From: Modestobacter versicolor
GTDB taxonomy: Bacteria; Actinomycetota; Actinomycetes; Mycobacteriales; Geodermatophilaceae
DNA length: 64,000 nt
Reading direction: 5' to 3'
Assembly: GCF_014195485.1 (NCBI RefSeq)
Contig: NZ_JACIBU010000001.1
Span: forward strand, 2,108,001 to 2,172,000
Shown here: positions 15,516 to 23,610 of the stretch, in pieces
How positions within the stretch are numbered: position 1 is the first letter of the stretch
Layout: each line of letters starts with the position of its first letter
Made by a program: the position numbers and the translations under genes
The notes under the pieces: model-generated
The model's input: only the letters and a program-made list of their open reading frames with translations
The model's database searches: none
Told to the model about the DNA's origin: nothing

Positions 15516-16454
15516 TCAGAAGAGCAGCACGAGGCGGCCGCGGACGCCGCCGGCCTCCAGGAGGCGGTGCGCCTCGGCCGCGTCGGCGGCCGGGAACGTC
15601 CGGGCCACCCGCAGGGTCAGCACGCCCTTTTCCACCTGCTCGCGCAGCCGGTCCAGCGCCCCGGCCTCCTCGGAGTACTCCCGCACCAGCACCGGGTGCA
15701 CCTGCAGGCCGCGCTGCCCGTCGCCGCGGTAGCCGCGCACGGTGGTCACCGCGCCACCGTCCCTGACCGCCGGCAGCACGGCGGCGTCCTGCACCGACCC
15801 GTCGGCCAGCCCGTCGACGCCGTCGGGGAACTGCTCGCGGATCCGCGCAGCGACGTCGTCCCCGCGCCGCACGACCACGTCGGCCCCGAGCCCGCGGACC
15901 AGCTCCTCGTCGGCCTCGCTGGCGTCAGCGACGACGGTCAGCCCCTCGGCCTTGGCCAGCTGGACGACGTAGCCACCGAAGGCGCCGGCCGCGCCGGTCA
16001 CCGCGAGCACCTGGCCGGGCTGCAGCGCCATCCGGTCCAGCGCGAGCCGCGCGGTGAGCCCGTTCATCGGCAGCGTCGAGGCGGCCGCGTCGCTCGCCCC
16101 GGCCGGCACCCGGGCGATCGAGCGGGCCGGCAGCACCAGGTCCTCGCGGTACCCGCCGTGCGCACCGGTCGGGACGACGACGCCCATCACCCGCTCGCCG
16201 ACCTCGATGCCGATCTCCACGTCCGGACCGACCTCGGCCAGCTCGCCGGCGACGTCCATGCCGGGCACGTAGGGGAACTCCTTGACCGGGTCGCGCTGGG
16301 CGTAGGTGCCGTTGCGTGAGTAGGTGTCGGTCGGGTTCACCGTCGCCGCCGTCACCCGCAGCCGCACCTGGCCCGGGCCCAGCGGCTCGGCCGGGACGTC
16401 GACCAGGTGCAGGGCCTCGGGCCCACCGAACTCCGTCACTCCGACTGCTCTCAT
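15516..16454 (-). CDS. NADP-dependent quinone oxidoreductase (MDR family)
   Basis: 312-residue medium-chain reductase without the structural-zinc cysteines, so of the quinone oxidoreductase/zeta-crystallin branch. A GroES-like N-terminal domain contains VNPTDTYSRNGTY and PYVPGMDVAGELAEVG; the Rossmann domain has LAVTGAAGAFGGYVVQLAKAEG, with Asp/Ala after the second strand (VVADAS). ATG 16454 is 6 nt from a TAGGCC box (16466-16461, minus strand), consistent with a leaderless mRNA. Its physiological substrate cannot be inferred. Confidence 0.88.
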   Translation of the reverse strand: MRAVGVTEFGGPEALHLVDVPAEPLGPGQVRLRVTAATVNPTDTYSRNGTYAQRDPVKEFPYVPGMDVAGELAEVGPDVEIGIEVGERVMGVVVPTGAHGGYREDLVLPARSIARVPAGASDAAASTLPMNGLTARLALDRMALQPGQVLAVTGAAGAFGGYVVQLAKAEGLTVVADASEADEELVRGLGADVVVRRGDDVAARIREQFPDGVDGLADGSVQDAAVLPAVRDGGAVTTVRGYRGDGQRGLQVHPVLVREYSEEAGALDRLREQVEKGVLTLRVARTFPAADAAEAHRLLEAGGVRGRLVLLF

Positions 16455-16460
16455 GCGCCC

Positions 16461-16466
16461 GGCCTA
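16461..16466 (-). promoter_or_regulatory. Leaderless-type -10 box of the quinone oxidoreductase gene
   Basis: Minus-strand TAGGCC, 6 nt before ATG 16454; no Shine-Dalgarno intervenes. Confidence 0.45.
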
Positions 16467-16562
16467 CCCCTGCCCGCCCGCCGCGCACACCCGCCGTCCA
16501 GCTGGCGGAAGGGCGCGCGCCGGGCGGGTCGGCCGGGGTCGACGGGAGGCATGCCCAGCGCA

Positions 16563-16598
16563 GTCGAGCTCTGCCCACCGGGGTGGGCAGAGCTCGAC
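16563..16598 (-). terminator. Perfect 17-bp stem hairpin
   Basis: GTCGAGCTCTGCCCACC and its exact complement flank a 2-nt centre (effective loop about 4-6 nt). It lies 19 bp past the stop codon of the two-TM protein gene and is the likely end of that operon. No U-tract is seen. Confidence 0.75.
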
Positions 16599-16616
16599 GT
16601 CCCGCGGGAGGGCCTG

Positions 16617-17135
16617 TCAGCCCGCCGGCGGGGACGGCGACCAGGCGGTGAACAGCCGCCCGAGGGTGCGGTCCGGCGAGCGGTAGACCAGCGGCCGGCC
16701 CTTGCGCACGGTGACGGTGACGACGTCCTCGTGGCCCTGCCGCTGCACTGCCACCGACCGGACCTGACCGAGCGGCACCCGGGTGACGCCCGGGGTGCCC
16801 GCCAGGTGCGCGGCGGCGGAGTCGAACACCGGCGGGCGCTGCTCCGCGCGGCGCCGGGCCGCGCGCACCGCGGCCACGGTTCCCGCGCCGAGGCTCGCCG
16901 CCAGCAGCACCCAGGTCAGCCAGGGCAGCCCGGTCGCCCACACCGCGGCGGCGGCCGAGGCGGCGAACAGCCCGACGACCACGACCATCCAGCCGATCAG
17001 CGCCCGCACCCGCCGGCGGGTGTCCTCGGCGGTGGGGACGGCGACGGGCGCGACGCACCAGCCGTCGTCGTAGACAGACAACAGCCGCCACTGCTCCGCT
17101 GCATCCCGGGCCGAGACCCATCCCCGACGGCTCAC
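16617..17135 (-). CDS. Two-TM membrane protein of unknown function, 172 aa
   Basis: Two adjacent membrane helices (about residues 45-65 and 70-88) separate a short N-terminal cytosolic part (WRLLSVYDDGWCVAPVAVPT) from a basic C-terminal domain of about 80 residues with repeated short beta-like segments (VRSVAVQRQGHEDVVTVTV), resembling small PH-like domains of actinobacterial membrane proteins. ATGA overlap with the acyl-CoA dehydrogenase gene shows coupling, though no functional link is evident. I do not recognise the family. Confidence 0.7.
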   Translation of the reverse strand: MSRRGWVSARDAAEQWRLLSVYDDGWCVAPVAVPTAEDTRRRVRALIGWMVVVVGLFAASAAAAVWATGLPWLTWVLLAASLGAGTVAAVRAARRRAEQRPPVFDSAAAHLAGTPGVTRVPLGQVRSVAVQRQGHEDVVTVTVRKGRPLVYRSPDRTLGRLFTAWSPSPPAG

Positions 17136-18331
17136 CGCTTGCTGGCGTACTCCTTGAGCAGCCCCCGGCTGATGATCGTCTTCTGGATCTCGCTGGTGCC
17201 CTCACCGATCAGCAGGAACGGGGCCTCGCGCATCAGCCGCTCGATCTCGTACTCCTTGGAGTACCCGTAGCCGCCGTGGATCCGGAACGACTCCTGGGTG
17301 ACCTCGGCGGCGAACTCGCTGGCCAGCAGCTTGGCCATCCCGGCCTCGACGTCGTTGCGCTGGCCGGAGTCCTTCAGCCGCGCGGCGCGCACCATCATCG
17401 CGTGCGCCGCCTCGACCTTGGTGGCCATCTCGGCGAGCTTGAAGGCGATCGCCTGGTGCTGCGCGATCGGCTTGCCGAAGGTCTCCCGCTGCTGGGCGTA
17501 GTCGATGGCCAGCTCGAAGGCGCGGATCGCGATGCCGCAGCCGCGCGCGGCGACGTTGACCCGGCCGACCTCCACGCCGTCCATCATCTGGGCGAAGCCG
17601 CGGCCGGGGGTGCCGCCGAGCACGTCGTCGGCGGAGACCGCGAAGCCGTCGAACACCAGCTCGGTGGTGTCGACGCCCTTGTAGCCCATCTTGTCGATCT
17701 TCCCGGGGACCGTGAGGCCCGGCAGCACCTCGCCGAAACCGGTCGGCTTCTCCACCAGGAAGGTCGTCAGGTTCTGGTGCGGCTTCTCCGCGCCCTCGTC
17801 GGTGCGCACCAGCACCGCCACCAGGGTCGAGCTGCCGCCGTTGGTCAGCCACATCTTCTGGCCGTCGATCGTGTACCCGCCGTCGGCGGTGCGGGTCGCC
17901 TTGGTGCGGATGCCGGCGACGTCCGAGCCGAGCCCGGGCTCGGACATCGAGAAGGCGCCGCGCATCTCGCCGGTGGCCATCCGCGGCAGCAGCCGCTCCT
18001 GCTGCTCGGGCGTGCCGTGCTGCTGGAGCATGTAGGCGACGATGAAGTGGGTGTTGATGACGCCGGAGACGCTCATCCAGCCGCGGGCGATCTCCTCGAC
18101 CACCAGCGCGTAGGTGAGCAGCGACTCCCCCAGCCCGCCGAACTCCTCCGGGATCATCAGCCCGAAGATGCCCATCTCCTTGAGGCCCTCGACGATCTCC
18201 GTCGGGTACGTGTCGCCGTGCTCGAGCTCCTGGGCGTTGGGGATGATCTCCTTGTCCACGAAGCTGCGGACCGTCGAGAGGATCTCGCGCTGCACGTCGG
18301 TCAGGTCCGCGGTCTGGGCCAGGCGGGTCAT
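17132..18331 (-). CDS. Acyl-CoA dehydrogenase
   Basis: 399-residue flavoenzyme that forms a 2,3-double bond in an acyl-CoA. The usual order is present: helical N-terminal domain, beta domain with FSMSEPGLGSDVAGIRTKA and YTIDGQKMWLTNG (FAD contacts), and helical C-terminal domain with GYSKEYEIERLMREA, where Glu is in the position of the catalytic base of the short/medium-chain type, then IGEGTSEIQKTIISRGLL. ATG 18331 follows GAGGAG. The CoA-ester lyase encoded nearby on the same strand may act in the same route, but a divergently oriented gene lies between them. Confidence 0.92.
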   Translation of the reverse strand: MTRLAQTADLTDVQREILSTVRSFVDKEIIPNAQELEHGDTYPTEIVEGLKEMGIFGLMIPEEFGGLGESLLTYALVVEEIARGWMSVSGVINTHFIVAYMLQQHGTPEQQERLLPRMATGEMRGAFSMSEPGLGSDVAGIRTKATRTADGGYTIDGQKMWLTNGGSSTLVAVLVRTDEGAEKPHQNLTTFLVEKPTGFGEVLPGLTVPGKIDKMGYKGVDTTELVFDGFAVSADDVLGGTPGRGFAQMMDGVEVGRVNVAARGCGIAIRAFELAIDYAQQRETFGKPIAQHQAIAFKLAEMATKVEAAHAMMVRAARLKDSGQRNDVEAGMAKLLASEFAAEVTQESFRIHGGYGYSKEYEIERLMREAPFLLIGEGTSEIQKTIISRGLLKEYASKR

Positions 18332-18449
18332 CGCTCACTCCTCGGGACGCCGGTGTCTCGGTTACCGGCGAGTATGGACGACACCCCCCGCCACCAGCCC
18401 GTGGCGCTCGTCACCCGCCCGCGACCGGCCGAACGACCAGGAGGACGAC

Positions 18450-18923
18450 GTGGACCCGCGTGACGACGGCCTGTACCGGGGCGACCCGCCACCCACGGTG
18501 GACGGCGGGTCGACGGGTTCCAGCGCCCTCCCGCCGTCCGGGCCACCTGCCTACGGAGCCCCCGCGTACGGCCCCCCGCCGGGCTACGCCCCGCCACCCG
18601 GGTACGCCCCCGGCTACGGCCCGCCGCCCGGGTACGCGCCCGGCTACGGCCCGCCGCCCGGCTACGGACCGGGGTACGGCTGGCGCCCGCCGACCAACCA
18701 GCTGGCGGTCGTCGCGCTCGTGCTGTCGTTCCTCGGCGCCCTGGCCCCGGTCGGCCTGGCGCTCGGCATCGTGGCCCGCGGCCAGATCCGCCGGACCGGC
18801 GAGGGCGGCGACGGGCTCGCGCTGGCCGCGATCATCATCAGCAGCGTGGTCACCGCGGCGCTGGTGCTCGGCCTGCTGTTCTGGATCTGGGTCTTCGCCT
18901 CGGTCGAGGCGAGCGTCTACTAG
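18450..18923 (+). CDS. DUF4190-type membrane protein with Pro/Gly/Tyr repeat
   Basis: 157-residue protein: the N-terminal half is a disordered PPGY/APGYGPPPG repeat region (about residues 30-75), followed by two membrane helices of the DUF4190 kind (LAVVALVLSFLGALAPVGLA and a C-terminal one) around a short loop with IVARGQIRRTGEGGDGLA. GTG 18450 has AGGAGG at 5-nt spacing. The repeats are a 30-bp near-tandem unit. The stop TAG lies in a CTAG that also gives the stop of the convergent lyase gene. Confidence 0.8.
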   Translation: MDPRDDGLYRGDPPPTVDGGSTGSSALPPSGPPAYGAPAYGPPPGYAPPPGYAPGYGPPPGYAPGYGPPPGYGPGYGWRPPTNQLAVVALVLSFLGALAPVGLALGIVARGQIRRTGEGGDGLALAAIIISSVVTAALVLGLLFWIWVFASVEASVY

Positions 18924-19873
18924 CCCTCCGGCGGGGTGAAGCTCGAGGTGCGCGACAGGCCGGCGGCCCGGCCCTTGCCAGCGATGACCAGGGCCATCTT
19001 GCGGCTGGCCTCGTCGATCATCTCGTCGCCGAGCATCGCCGAGCCCTTCTTCCCGCCCGCCTCCGAGGTGGCCCAGTCGTAGGCGTCCAGGATCAGCTCG
19101 GCGTGGTCGTAGTCCTCCTGCGACGGCGCGTAGATCTCGTTCGCGGCGTCGATCTGACCGGGGTGCAGCACCCACTTGCCGTCGAAGCCGAGCATCGCCG
19201 ACCGCTTGGCGACCTCGGCGAACGCCGGGACGTCGCGCACCTGCAGGAAGGGGCCGTCGATGGCCTGCACGCCGCGGGCCCGGGCGGCCATCAGGATCTG
19301 CATGAGGATGTGGTGGAACGGGTCGCCCGGGTAGTCGGGGTGCAGGGCGCCGACCACCAGCGATTTCATGTTGATGCTGGCCATGAAGTCGGCGGGGCCG
19401 AAGATGATCGTCTCGATCCGCGGGCTGGCGAAGGCGATGTCGTTGACGTTGATCAGGCCCTGCGCGGTCTCGATCTGCGCCTCGATGCCGATCCGGCCGA
19501 CCTCCAGGCCGTTGGCCTTCTCCAGCTGGGTGAGCAGCATGTCCAGCGCCTTGACCTGTGCGGCGTCGGCGACCTTGGGCAGCATGATGCAGTCGAGCTC
19601 GGCCCCGGCACCGCCGACGACCTCGATCACGTCGGTGAAGGTCCACTCCGTCGTCCAGTCGTTGACCCGGACCGTGCGGATCTTCCCGCCCCAGCCGCCC
19701 TCGTTCAGCGCGGCCACGATGTTCTTCCGGGCGCCGGGCTTGGCCAGCGGCGCGCACGCGTCCTCGAGGTCGAGGAACACCTGGTCGGCGGGCAGCCCCT
19801 TGGCCTTCTCCAGGAACCGGGGGTTGCTGCCCGGGACGGCGAGGTTGGAACGACGGGATCGGAGCTCGGCCAC
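18920..19873 (-). CDS. HpcH/HpaI-family CoA ester lyase (malyl-CoA lyase-like)
   Basis: 317-residue TIM-barrel lyase of the citrate lyase beta/Mcl type, cleaving or forming beta-hydroxyacyl-CoA esters such as malyl- or methylmalyl-CoA. Visible features are LAVPGSNPRFLEKA at the N-terminus, VFLDLEDACAP (metal-binding Glu/Asp), GIEAQIETAQGLINV with the second metal Glu, FGPADFMASI and GKWVLHPGQIDAANEIY. GTG 19873 follows GGAGG. The final TAG overlaps the TAG of the convergent gene in a shared CTAG. The route could be glyoxylate/propionate or side-chain CoA-ester breakdown. Confidence 0.88.
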   Translation of the reverse strand: MAELRSRRSNLAVPGSNPRFLEKAKGLPADQVFLDLEDACAPLAKPGARKNIVAALNEGGWGGKIRTVRVNDWTTEWTFTDVIEVVGGAGAELDCIMLPKVADAAQVKALDMLLTQLEKANGLEVGRIGIEAQIETAQGLINVNDIAFASPRIETIIFGPADFMASINMKSLVVGALHPDYPGDPFHHILMQILMAARARGVQAIDGPFLQVRDVPAFAEVAKRSAMLGFDGKWVLHPGQIDAANEIYAPSQEDYDHAELILDAYDWATSEAGGKKGSAMLGDEMIDEASRKMALVIAGKGRAAGLSRTSSFTPPEG

Positions 19874-19952
19874 GGTGCCTCCGCTGCTGGTCGGGTCGAC
19901 GTTTGTTACCGGAGAGTAGCGACGCGGTGATCACGCCGCCCTGCGATGGTCT

Positions 19953-20879
19953 TCACAGCGGATCGGCCTCCGGCGCCGGCCGCCCGCCGCGCACCACCAG
20001 GGCCACCCCGATGACGACGGCGACCATCCCGGGGACGGCGAGCAGCGGCGGTACCTGGTCCAGCAGCACCAGCGCCACCAGCAGCGCGCCGGGCACCTCG
20101 AGCAGGATCGCCAGCCCGACCACCGTCGGCCCGACGGAGGAGAGCACCAGGTTGAGCAGCGTGTGGCCGAGCAGCTGGGCGCAGAAGGTGATCGCCGCGA
20201 TCAGCCACCAGTCGCGGGCGCTGAACCCGGCCAGCGGGACGTCGGCGACCACGGCGGCGACCGCGAGCACCACCGCGCAGGTCGAGTAGCAGACGATCGC
20301 GTAGGCCGAGGTGGTCAGCCGCTCGCGGGCCCGGGCGCCGGCGAGCATGTAGCCACCGGCGCAGATGGCCCCGAGCAGCGCCAGCCCGTCGCCGGCCAGC
20401 GCCTCCCAGGAGACGGTGACGTCGACGCCGGCGATCAGCGCCGCACCGAGCACGGCCAGCCCGAGCCCCCACCACACCTGGGCCGGCAGGTGGACGCCGG
20501 CGGCCCGGGCAGCCAGCGCCGTCCAGATCGGGGTGGTGGTCACCAGCGCGGTCGAGGCGGCGACCGTCGTCATGGACAAGCTGGGCAGCCAGGCGGCGAA
20601 GTGGGCGGCGAGGAACAGCCCGGCGACCAGCGAGCTGACCAGCTGCCGCGGCCGCAGCCCGTGCAGGGTGGCCCGCTCGCGCAGCAGCAGCACCGGCAGC
20701 AGCAGGGCCGCCCCGGCGGCGTTGCGCCAGAAGGCGATGGCCAGGAAGGACGCCGCGACCATCGCGGTCAGCGGGCCGGAGAAGGACACCCCGAGGACGG
20801 CGACGGCCATCAGCCCGACGTCGCGGCTCCCCGGCCGGTGGACCGCCCAGGCCGGCGCCGCCGAGGTCTCGGTGCTCAT
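19953..20879 (-). CDS. EamA/DMT-family transporter
   Basis: 308-residue membrane protein with ten predicted helices in two EamA repeats; the first contains GPLTAMVAASFLAIAFWRNA and the second GYMLAGARARERL and GLAILLEVPGALLVALVLL. DMT-family members export amino acids or related metabolites. ATG 20879 overlaps the TGA of the PhzF-like gene upstream (ATGA), so the two are co-translated. Substrate unknown. Confidence 0.88.
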   Translation of the reverse strand: MSTETSAAPAWAVHRPGSRDVGLMAVAVLGVSFSGPLTAMVAASFLAIAFWRNAAGAALLLPVLLLRERATLHGLRPRQLVSSLVAGLFLAAHFAAWLPSLSMTTVAASTALVTTTPIWTALAARAAGVHLPAQVWWGLGLAVLGAALIAGVDVTVSWEALAGDGLALLGAICAGGYMLAGARARERLTTSAYAIVCYSTCAVVLAVAAVVADVPLAGFSARDWWLIAAITFCAQLLGHTLLNLVLSSVGPTVVGLAILLEVPGALLVALVLLDQVPPLLAVPGMVAVVIGVALVVRGGRPAPEADPL

Positions 20880-21760
20880 CTCCCGGGCGCTCGGACGGTG
20901 CCGCTGGCGATCGGGTGCACCGCCCCGGCCACGCTGACCTCGGTCAGCGTGCCGCCGGTGACGGTCACCCGGCCGTCGAGCACGGAGGGCCGGCCGACCG
21001 CCGCACCCTGGGAGAGCTGGTAGCCGGTGACGCCGTCGCCGGCCAGCCCGGTGGCGGCCAGCCAGATGCCGGTGCCCAGCGCCGCCGAGCCGGTGGCCGG
21101 GTCCTCGTGCCAGCCCAGGCCGGCGGCGAAGACCCGGACGGTGCCGCGCGCCGTGGCCGGGTCCCAGGCGAGCACCGAGACACCGCCCTGCACGCCGGGC
21201 AGCAGGGCGTCGAGCGCGGCGACGTCCGGGGCCGCGCGGTCCAGGGCAGCGGGGTGCACCTCGAGCTGGGCGAAGTCGATGCCGCAGCCGACCAGGTGCG
21301 CGGGGCGGCCGGTCAGGTCGGCGTCGGTGAGGCCGACGGCAGCGGCCAGCGCGGCGAGGTCCGGACCGGGGCGCAGCGACACCGGCCCGCCGGTGAGCCG
21401 GGCGCCCTCGGCGTCCACCTCGACCGCGACCACGCCGGCGCCGCACTCCTGGCGCAGCACCCCGGCGGGCAGCCGCCCCAGCCGGACGAGGGTGTGCGCC
21501 GTGCCGACGCTGGGGTGCCCGGCGAAGGGCAGCTCGTTCTGCGGGGTGAAGATCCGGACCCGGTAGTCGGCGTCGTCCGAGGTGGGTGCGCTGACGAAGG
21601 TGGACTCGGAGAAGGCGAACTCGGTGGCCAGCGCCTGGCACTGCTCGGTGGTCAGGTCGCCGGCGTCCAGCACCACCGCCAGCTGGTTGCCGCTGAACGG
21701 GCGTGGCGCGAACACGTCCACGACCTCGTAGGCGAGCACGTCGGGTCCCGGAGCCGTCAC
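20876..21760 (-). CDS. PhzF-family isomerase/epimerase-like protein
   Basis: 294-residue PhzF-fold protein. Family motifs: FSGNQLAVVLDA, ATEFAFSESTFV with the catalytic Glu, FTPQNELPFAGHPSVGTAHTL (first glycine/His loop), and EDPATGSAALGTGIWL in the second half. PhzF itself isomerises in phenazine synthesis, but no phenazine genes are near; most members are of unknown substrate. GTG 21760 is chosen because TACCGT lies 7 nt upstream; GTG 21739 is an alternative. Its promoter overlaps that of the divergent MgtE-like gene. Confidence 0.88.
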   Translation of the reverse strand: MTAPGPDVLAYEVVDVFAPRPFSGNQLAVVLDAGDLTTEQCQALATEFAFSESTFVSAPTSDDADYRVRIFTPQNELPFAGHPSVGTAHTLVRLGRLPAGVLRQECGAGVVAVEVDAEGARLTGGPVSLRPGPDLAALAAAVGLTDADLTGRPAHLVGCGIDFAQLEVHPAALDRAAPDVAALDALLPGVQGGVSVLAWDPATARGTVRVFAAGLGWHEDPATGSAALGTGIWLAATGLAGDGVTGYQLSQGAAVGRPSVLDGRVTVTGGTLTEVSVAGAVHPIASGTVRAPGR

Positions 21761-21767
21761 GACGGCG

Positions 21768-21777
21768 ACGGTAGCCT
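21768..21777. promoter_or_regulatory. Overlapping divergent -10 boxes
   Basis: Minus-strand TACCGT (21773-21768) is 7 nt before the PhzF GTG (21760); plus-strand TAGCCT (21772-21777) is 8 nt before the MgtE-like GTG (21786). They share 2 bp in a 25-bp intergenic space. No Shine-Dalgarno is present for either gene, so both transcripts are probably leaderless and initiation would be mutually exclusive. Confidence 0.55.
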
Positions 21778-21785
21778 CAGCGCCC

Positions 21786-23024
21786 GTGACCACCGTGACG
21801 AGGGCGTACGTGAGTCGGGTGGCCGGCTTGACCGTCTTCGACCCCAACGGCGACCGGGTGGGGAAGGTGCGCGACGTGCTCGTCGCGCTGCGCGTGGACA
21901 CCGCCCCGCCGCGCACCCTCGGGCTGATCGTCGAGGTGGTGGCCCGGCGCCGGATCTTCGTGCCGATGGGCCGGGTGACCGGGCTGGACGCCAACTCGGT
22001 GATGCTGTCGTCGGGCACGCTGAACCTCAAGCGCTTCGAGCAGCGGGCCGGCGAGACCCTGGTGCTCGGCGAGCTGCTGGACCGGTCGGTGACGATCAAC
22101 GACTCCGCGCGCCCGGCGTCCGTGGTCGACGCCGCGATCGAGCAGACCCGCACCGGCGAGTGGGTGCTCTCCCGGCTCGCCGTCCAGGAGCCGGGCCGGC
22201 TCGGCCGCCGCGGGCAGCTGCGGCAGCTGGCCTGGGACGAGGTCAGCGGGCTGTCCCTGCCGCAGACCGGGCAGAGCGCCGAGACGCTGATCGCCACCTA
22301 CCGCGAGCTGAACGCCGCCGACGCGGCGCACGCGCTGCAGGAGCTGCCGATCAAGCGCCGGCACGAGGTCGCCGAGGCGATGGACGACGAGCGGCTGGCC
22401 GACGTGCTCGGCGAGCTGCCCGAGGCCGAGCAGATCGTCATCCTCGGCACCCTGCAGGAACGGCGGGCCGCCGACGTCCTGGAGGAGATGGACCCCGACG
22501 ACGCCGCGGACCTGCTGGCCGAGCTGTCCAACGTCGACCGGGACCGGCTGCTGGAGCTGATGGAGCCCGACGAGGCCGAGCCGGTGCGCCAGCTGCTCAA
22601 GTACTCCGAGGACACCGCCGGCGGGATCATGACCAGCGAGCCGGTGATCCTCTCCCACGACGCGACGATCGCCGAGGCGCTGGCCCGGGTGCGGGCGCCC
22701 GAGCTCACGCCCGCGCTGGCCAGCCAGGTCTACGTGTGCCGGCCGCCGTCGGCCACGCCCACCGGGCGCTACCTCGGGCTGGCGCACATCCAGCGGCTGC
22801 TGCGCGAGCCACCCTCGACGCTGGTCAGCGGGGTGCTCGACGACCTGGACCCGCTGCGGCCGGAGGCGCCGCTGGCCGAGGTGACCCGCTACTTCGCCAC
22901 CTACAACCTGGTGGCCGCCCCGGTCGTCGACGCCCAGGGCCGGCTGGTCGGCGCGGTGAGCGTCGACGACGTGCTGGACCACCTGCTGCCCGAGGACTGG
23001 CGCGAGCGGGCCCGCCGTGGCTGA
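21786..23024 (+). CDS. MgtE N-terminal/CBS domain protein without membrane domain
   Basis: 412-residue soluble protein. An N-terminal PRC-barrel-like domain (about 1-160, with GKVRDVLVALRVD), an MgtE intracellular N-domain (helical repeats ADVLGELPEAEQIVILGTL and AADVLEEMDPDDAADLLAEL) and paired CBS domains (IMTSEPVILS, AAPVVDAQGRLVGAVSVDDV) are present, but the five-helix Mg2+ channel of MgtE is absent. It is thus a Mg2+/nucleotide sensor module rather than a transporter. An 8-bp overlap with the DUF1003 gene suggests that this membrane partner completes it. Confidence 0.88.
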   Translation: MTTVTRAYVSRVAGLTVFDPNGDRVGKVRDVLVALRVDTAPPRTLGLIVEVVARRRIFVPMGRVTGLDANSVMLSSGTLNLKRFEQRAGETLVLGELLDRSVTINDSARPASVVDAAIEQTRTGEWVLSRLAVQEPGRLGRRGQLRQLAWDEVSGLSLPQTGQSAETLIATYRELNAADAAHALQELPIKRRHEVAEAMDDERLADVLGELPEAEQIVILGTLQERRAADVLEEMDPDDAADLLAELSNVDRDRLLELMEPDEAEPVRQLLKYSEDTAGGIMTSEPVILSHDATIAEALARVRAPELTPALASQVYVCRPPSATPTGRYLGLAHIQRLLREPPSTLVSGVLDDLDPLRPEAPLAEVTRYFATYNLVAAPVVDAQGRLVGAVSVDDVLDHLLPEDWRERARRG

Positions 23025-23586
23025 CGACCGCCGTCCCGAGCAGCGGCTGGACCAGCCGCGGGGCACCCGCAACCTGAGCCAGTTCCTGCGGCTGGACCCC
23101 GACGCCGTCGGCCGGTTCGCCGAGGGGATCGCCCGGTTCCTCGGCACCGGCCGCTTCCTCGCCGTGCAGACGATCATCGTGATCGTCTGGATCGTGCTGA
23201 ACGTGGCCGCGGTGCGGCTGCGCTGGGACCCGTACCCGTTCATCCTGCTCAACCTGGCCTTCTCCACCCAGGCCGCCTACGCCGCACCGCTGATCCTGCT
23301 GGCGCAGAACCGGCAGGCCGACCGCGACCGGGTGCAGTCGGAGGAGGACCGCAGCCGGGCGGCCGCGACCCGTGCCGACACCGAGTACCTGGCCCGCGAG
23401 CTGGCGTCGCTGCGAGTGGCGGTCGGCGAGCTGGCCACCCGCGACTTCATCCGCGGCGAGCTGAGCCGGCTGGTGCCCGACGACGGCACCGAGGACGGCG
23501 GCGAGCGCAAGAAGAAGAAGAAGCAGCGCCGCGACACCGCCGCGGACCCGGTGCCCGAGGCTCCCGCGGCGGCCTCGACGCCCTAG
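23017..23586 (+). CDS. DUF1003 membrane protein
   Basis: 189 residues with two close membrane helices (about 50-70 and 80-100; FLAVQTIIVIVWIVLNVAA and PFILLNLAFSTQAAYAAPLI) and the DUF1003 run LILLAQNRQADRDRVQSEED, followed by a charged helix and a highly basic lysine run (KKKKKQRR) near the end. GTG 23017 overlaps the MgtE-like gene. This pair is often seen together in actinobacteria; a joint role in divalent-cation handling is inference. Confidence 0.88.
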   Translation: MADDRRPEQRLDQPRGTRNLSQFLRLDPDAVGRFAEGIARFLGTGRFLAVQTIIVIVWIVLNVAAVRLRWDPYPFILLNLAFSTQAAYAAPLILLAQNRQADRDRVQSEEDRSRAAATRADTEYLARELASLRVAVGELATRDFIRGELSRLVPDDGTEDGGERKKKKKQRRDTAADPVPEAPAAASTP

Positions 23587-23610
23587 CGCGGACAGCGCCG
23601 CCGCGACCGG

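Noticed and set aside
18560-18670. Short tandem DNA repeat that might be taken for a CRISPR or VNTR
   Set aside because: It is the coding sequence of a PPGY/GPPPGYAPGY protein repeat; no spacers and no cas genes.
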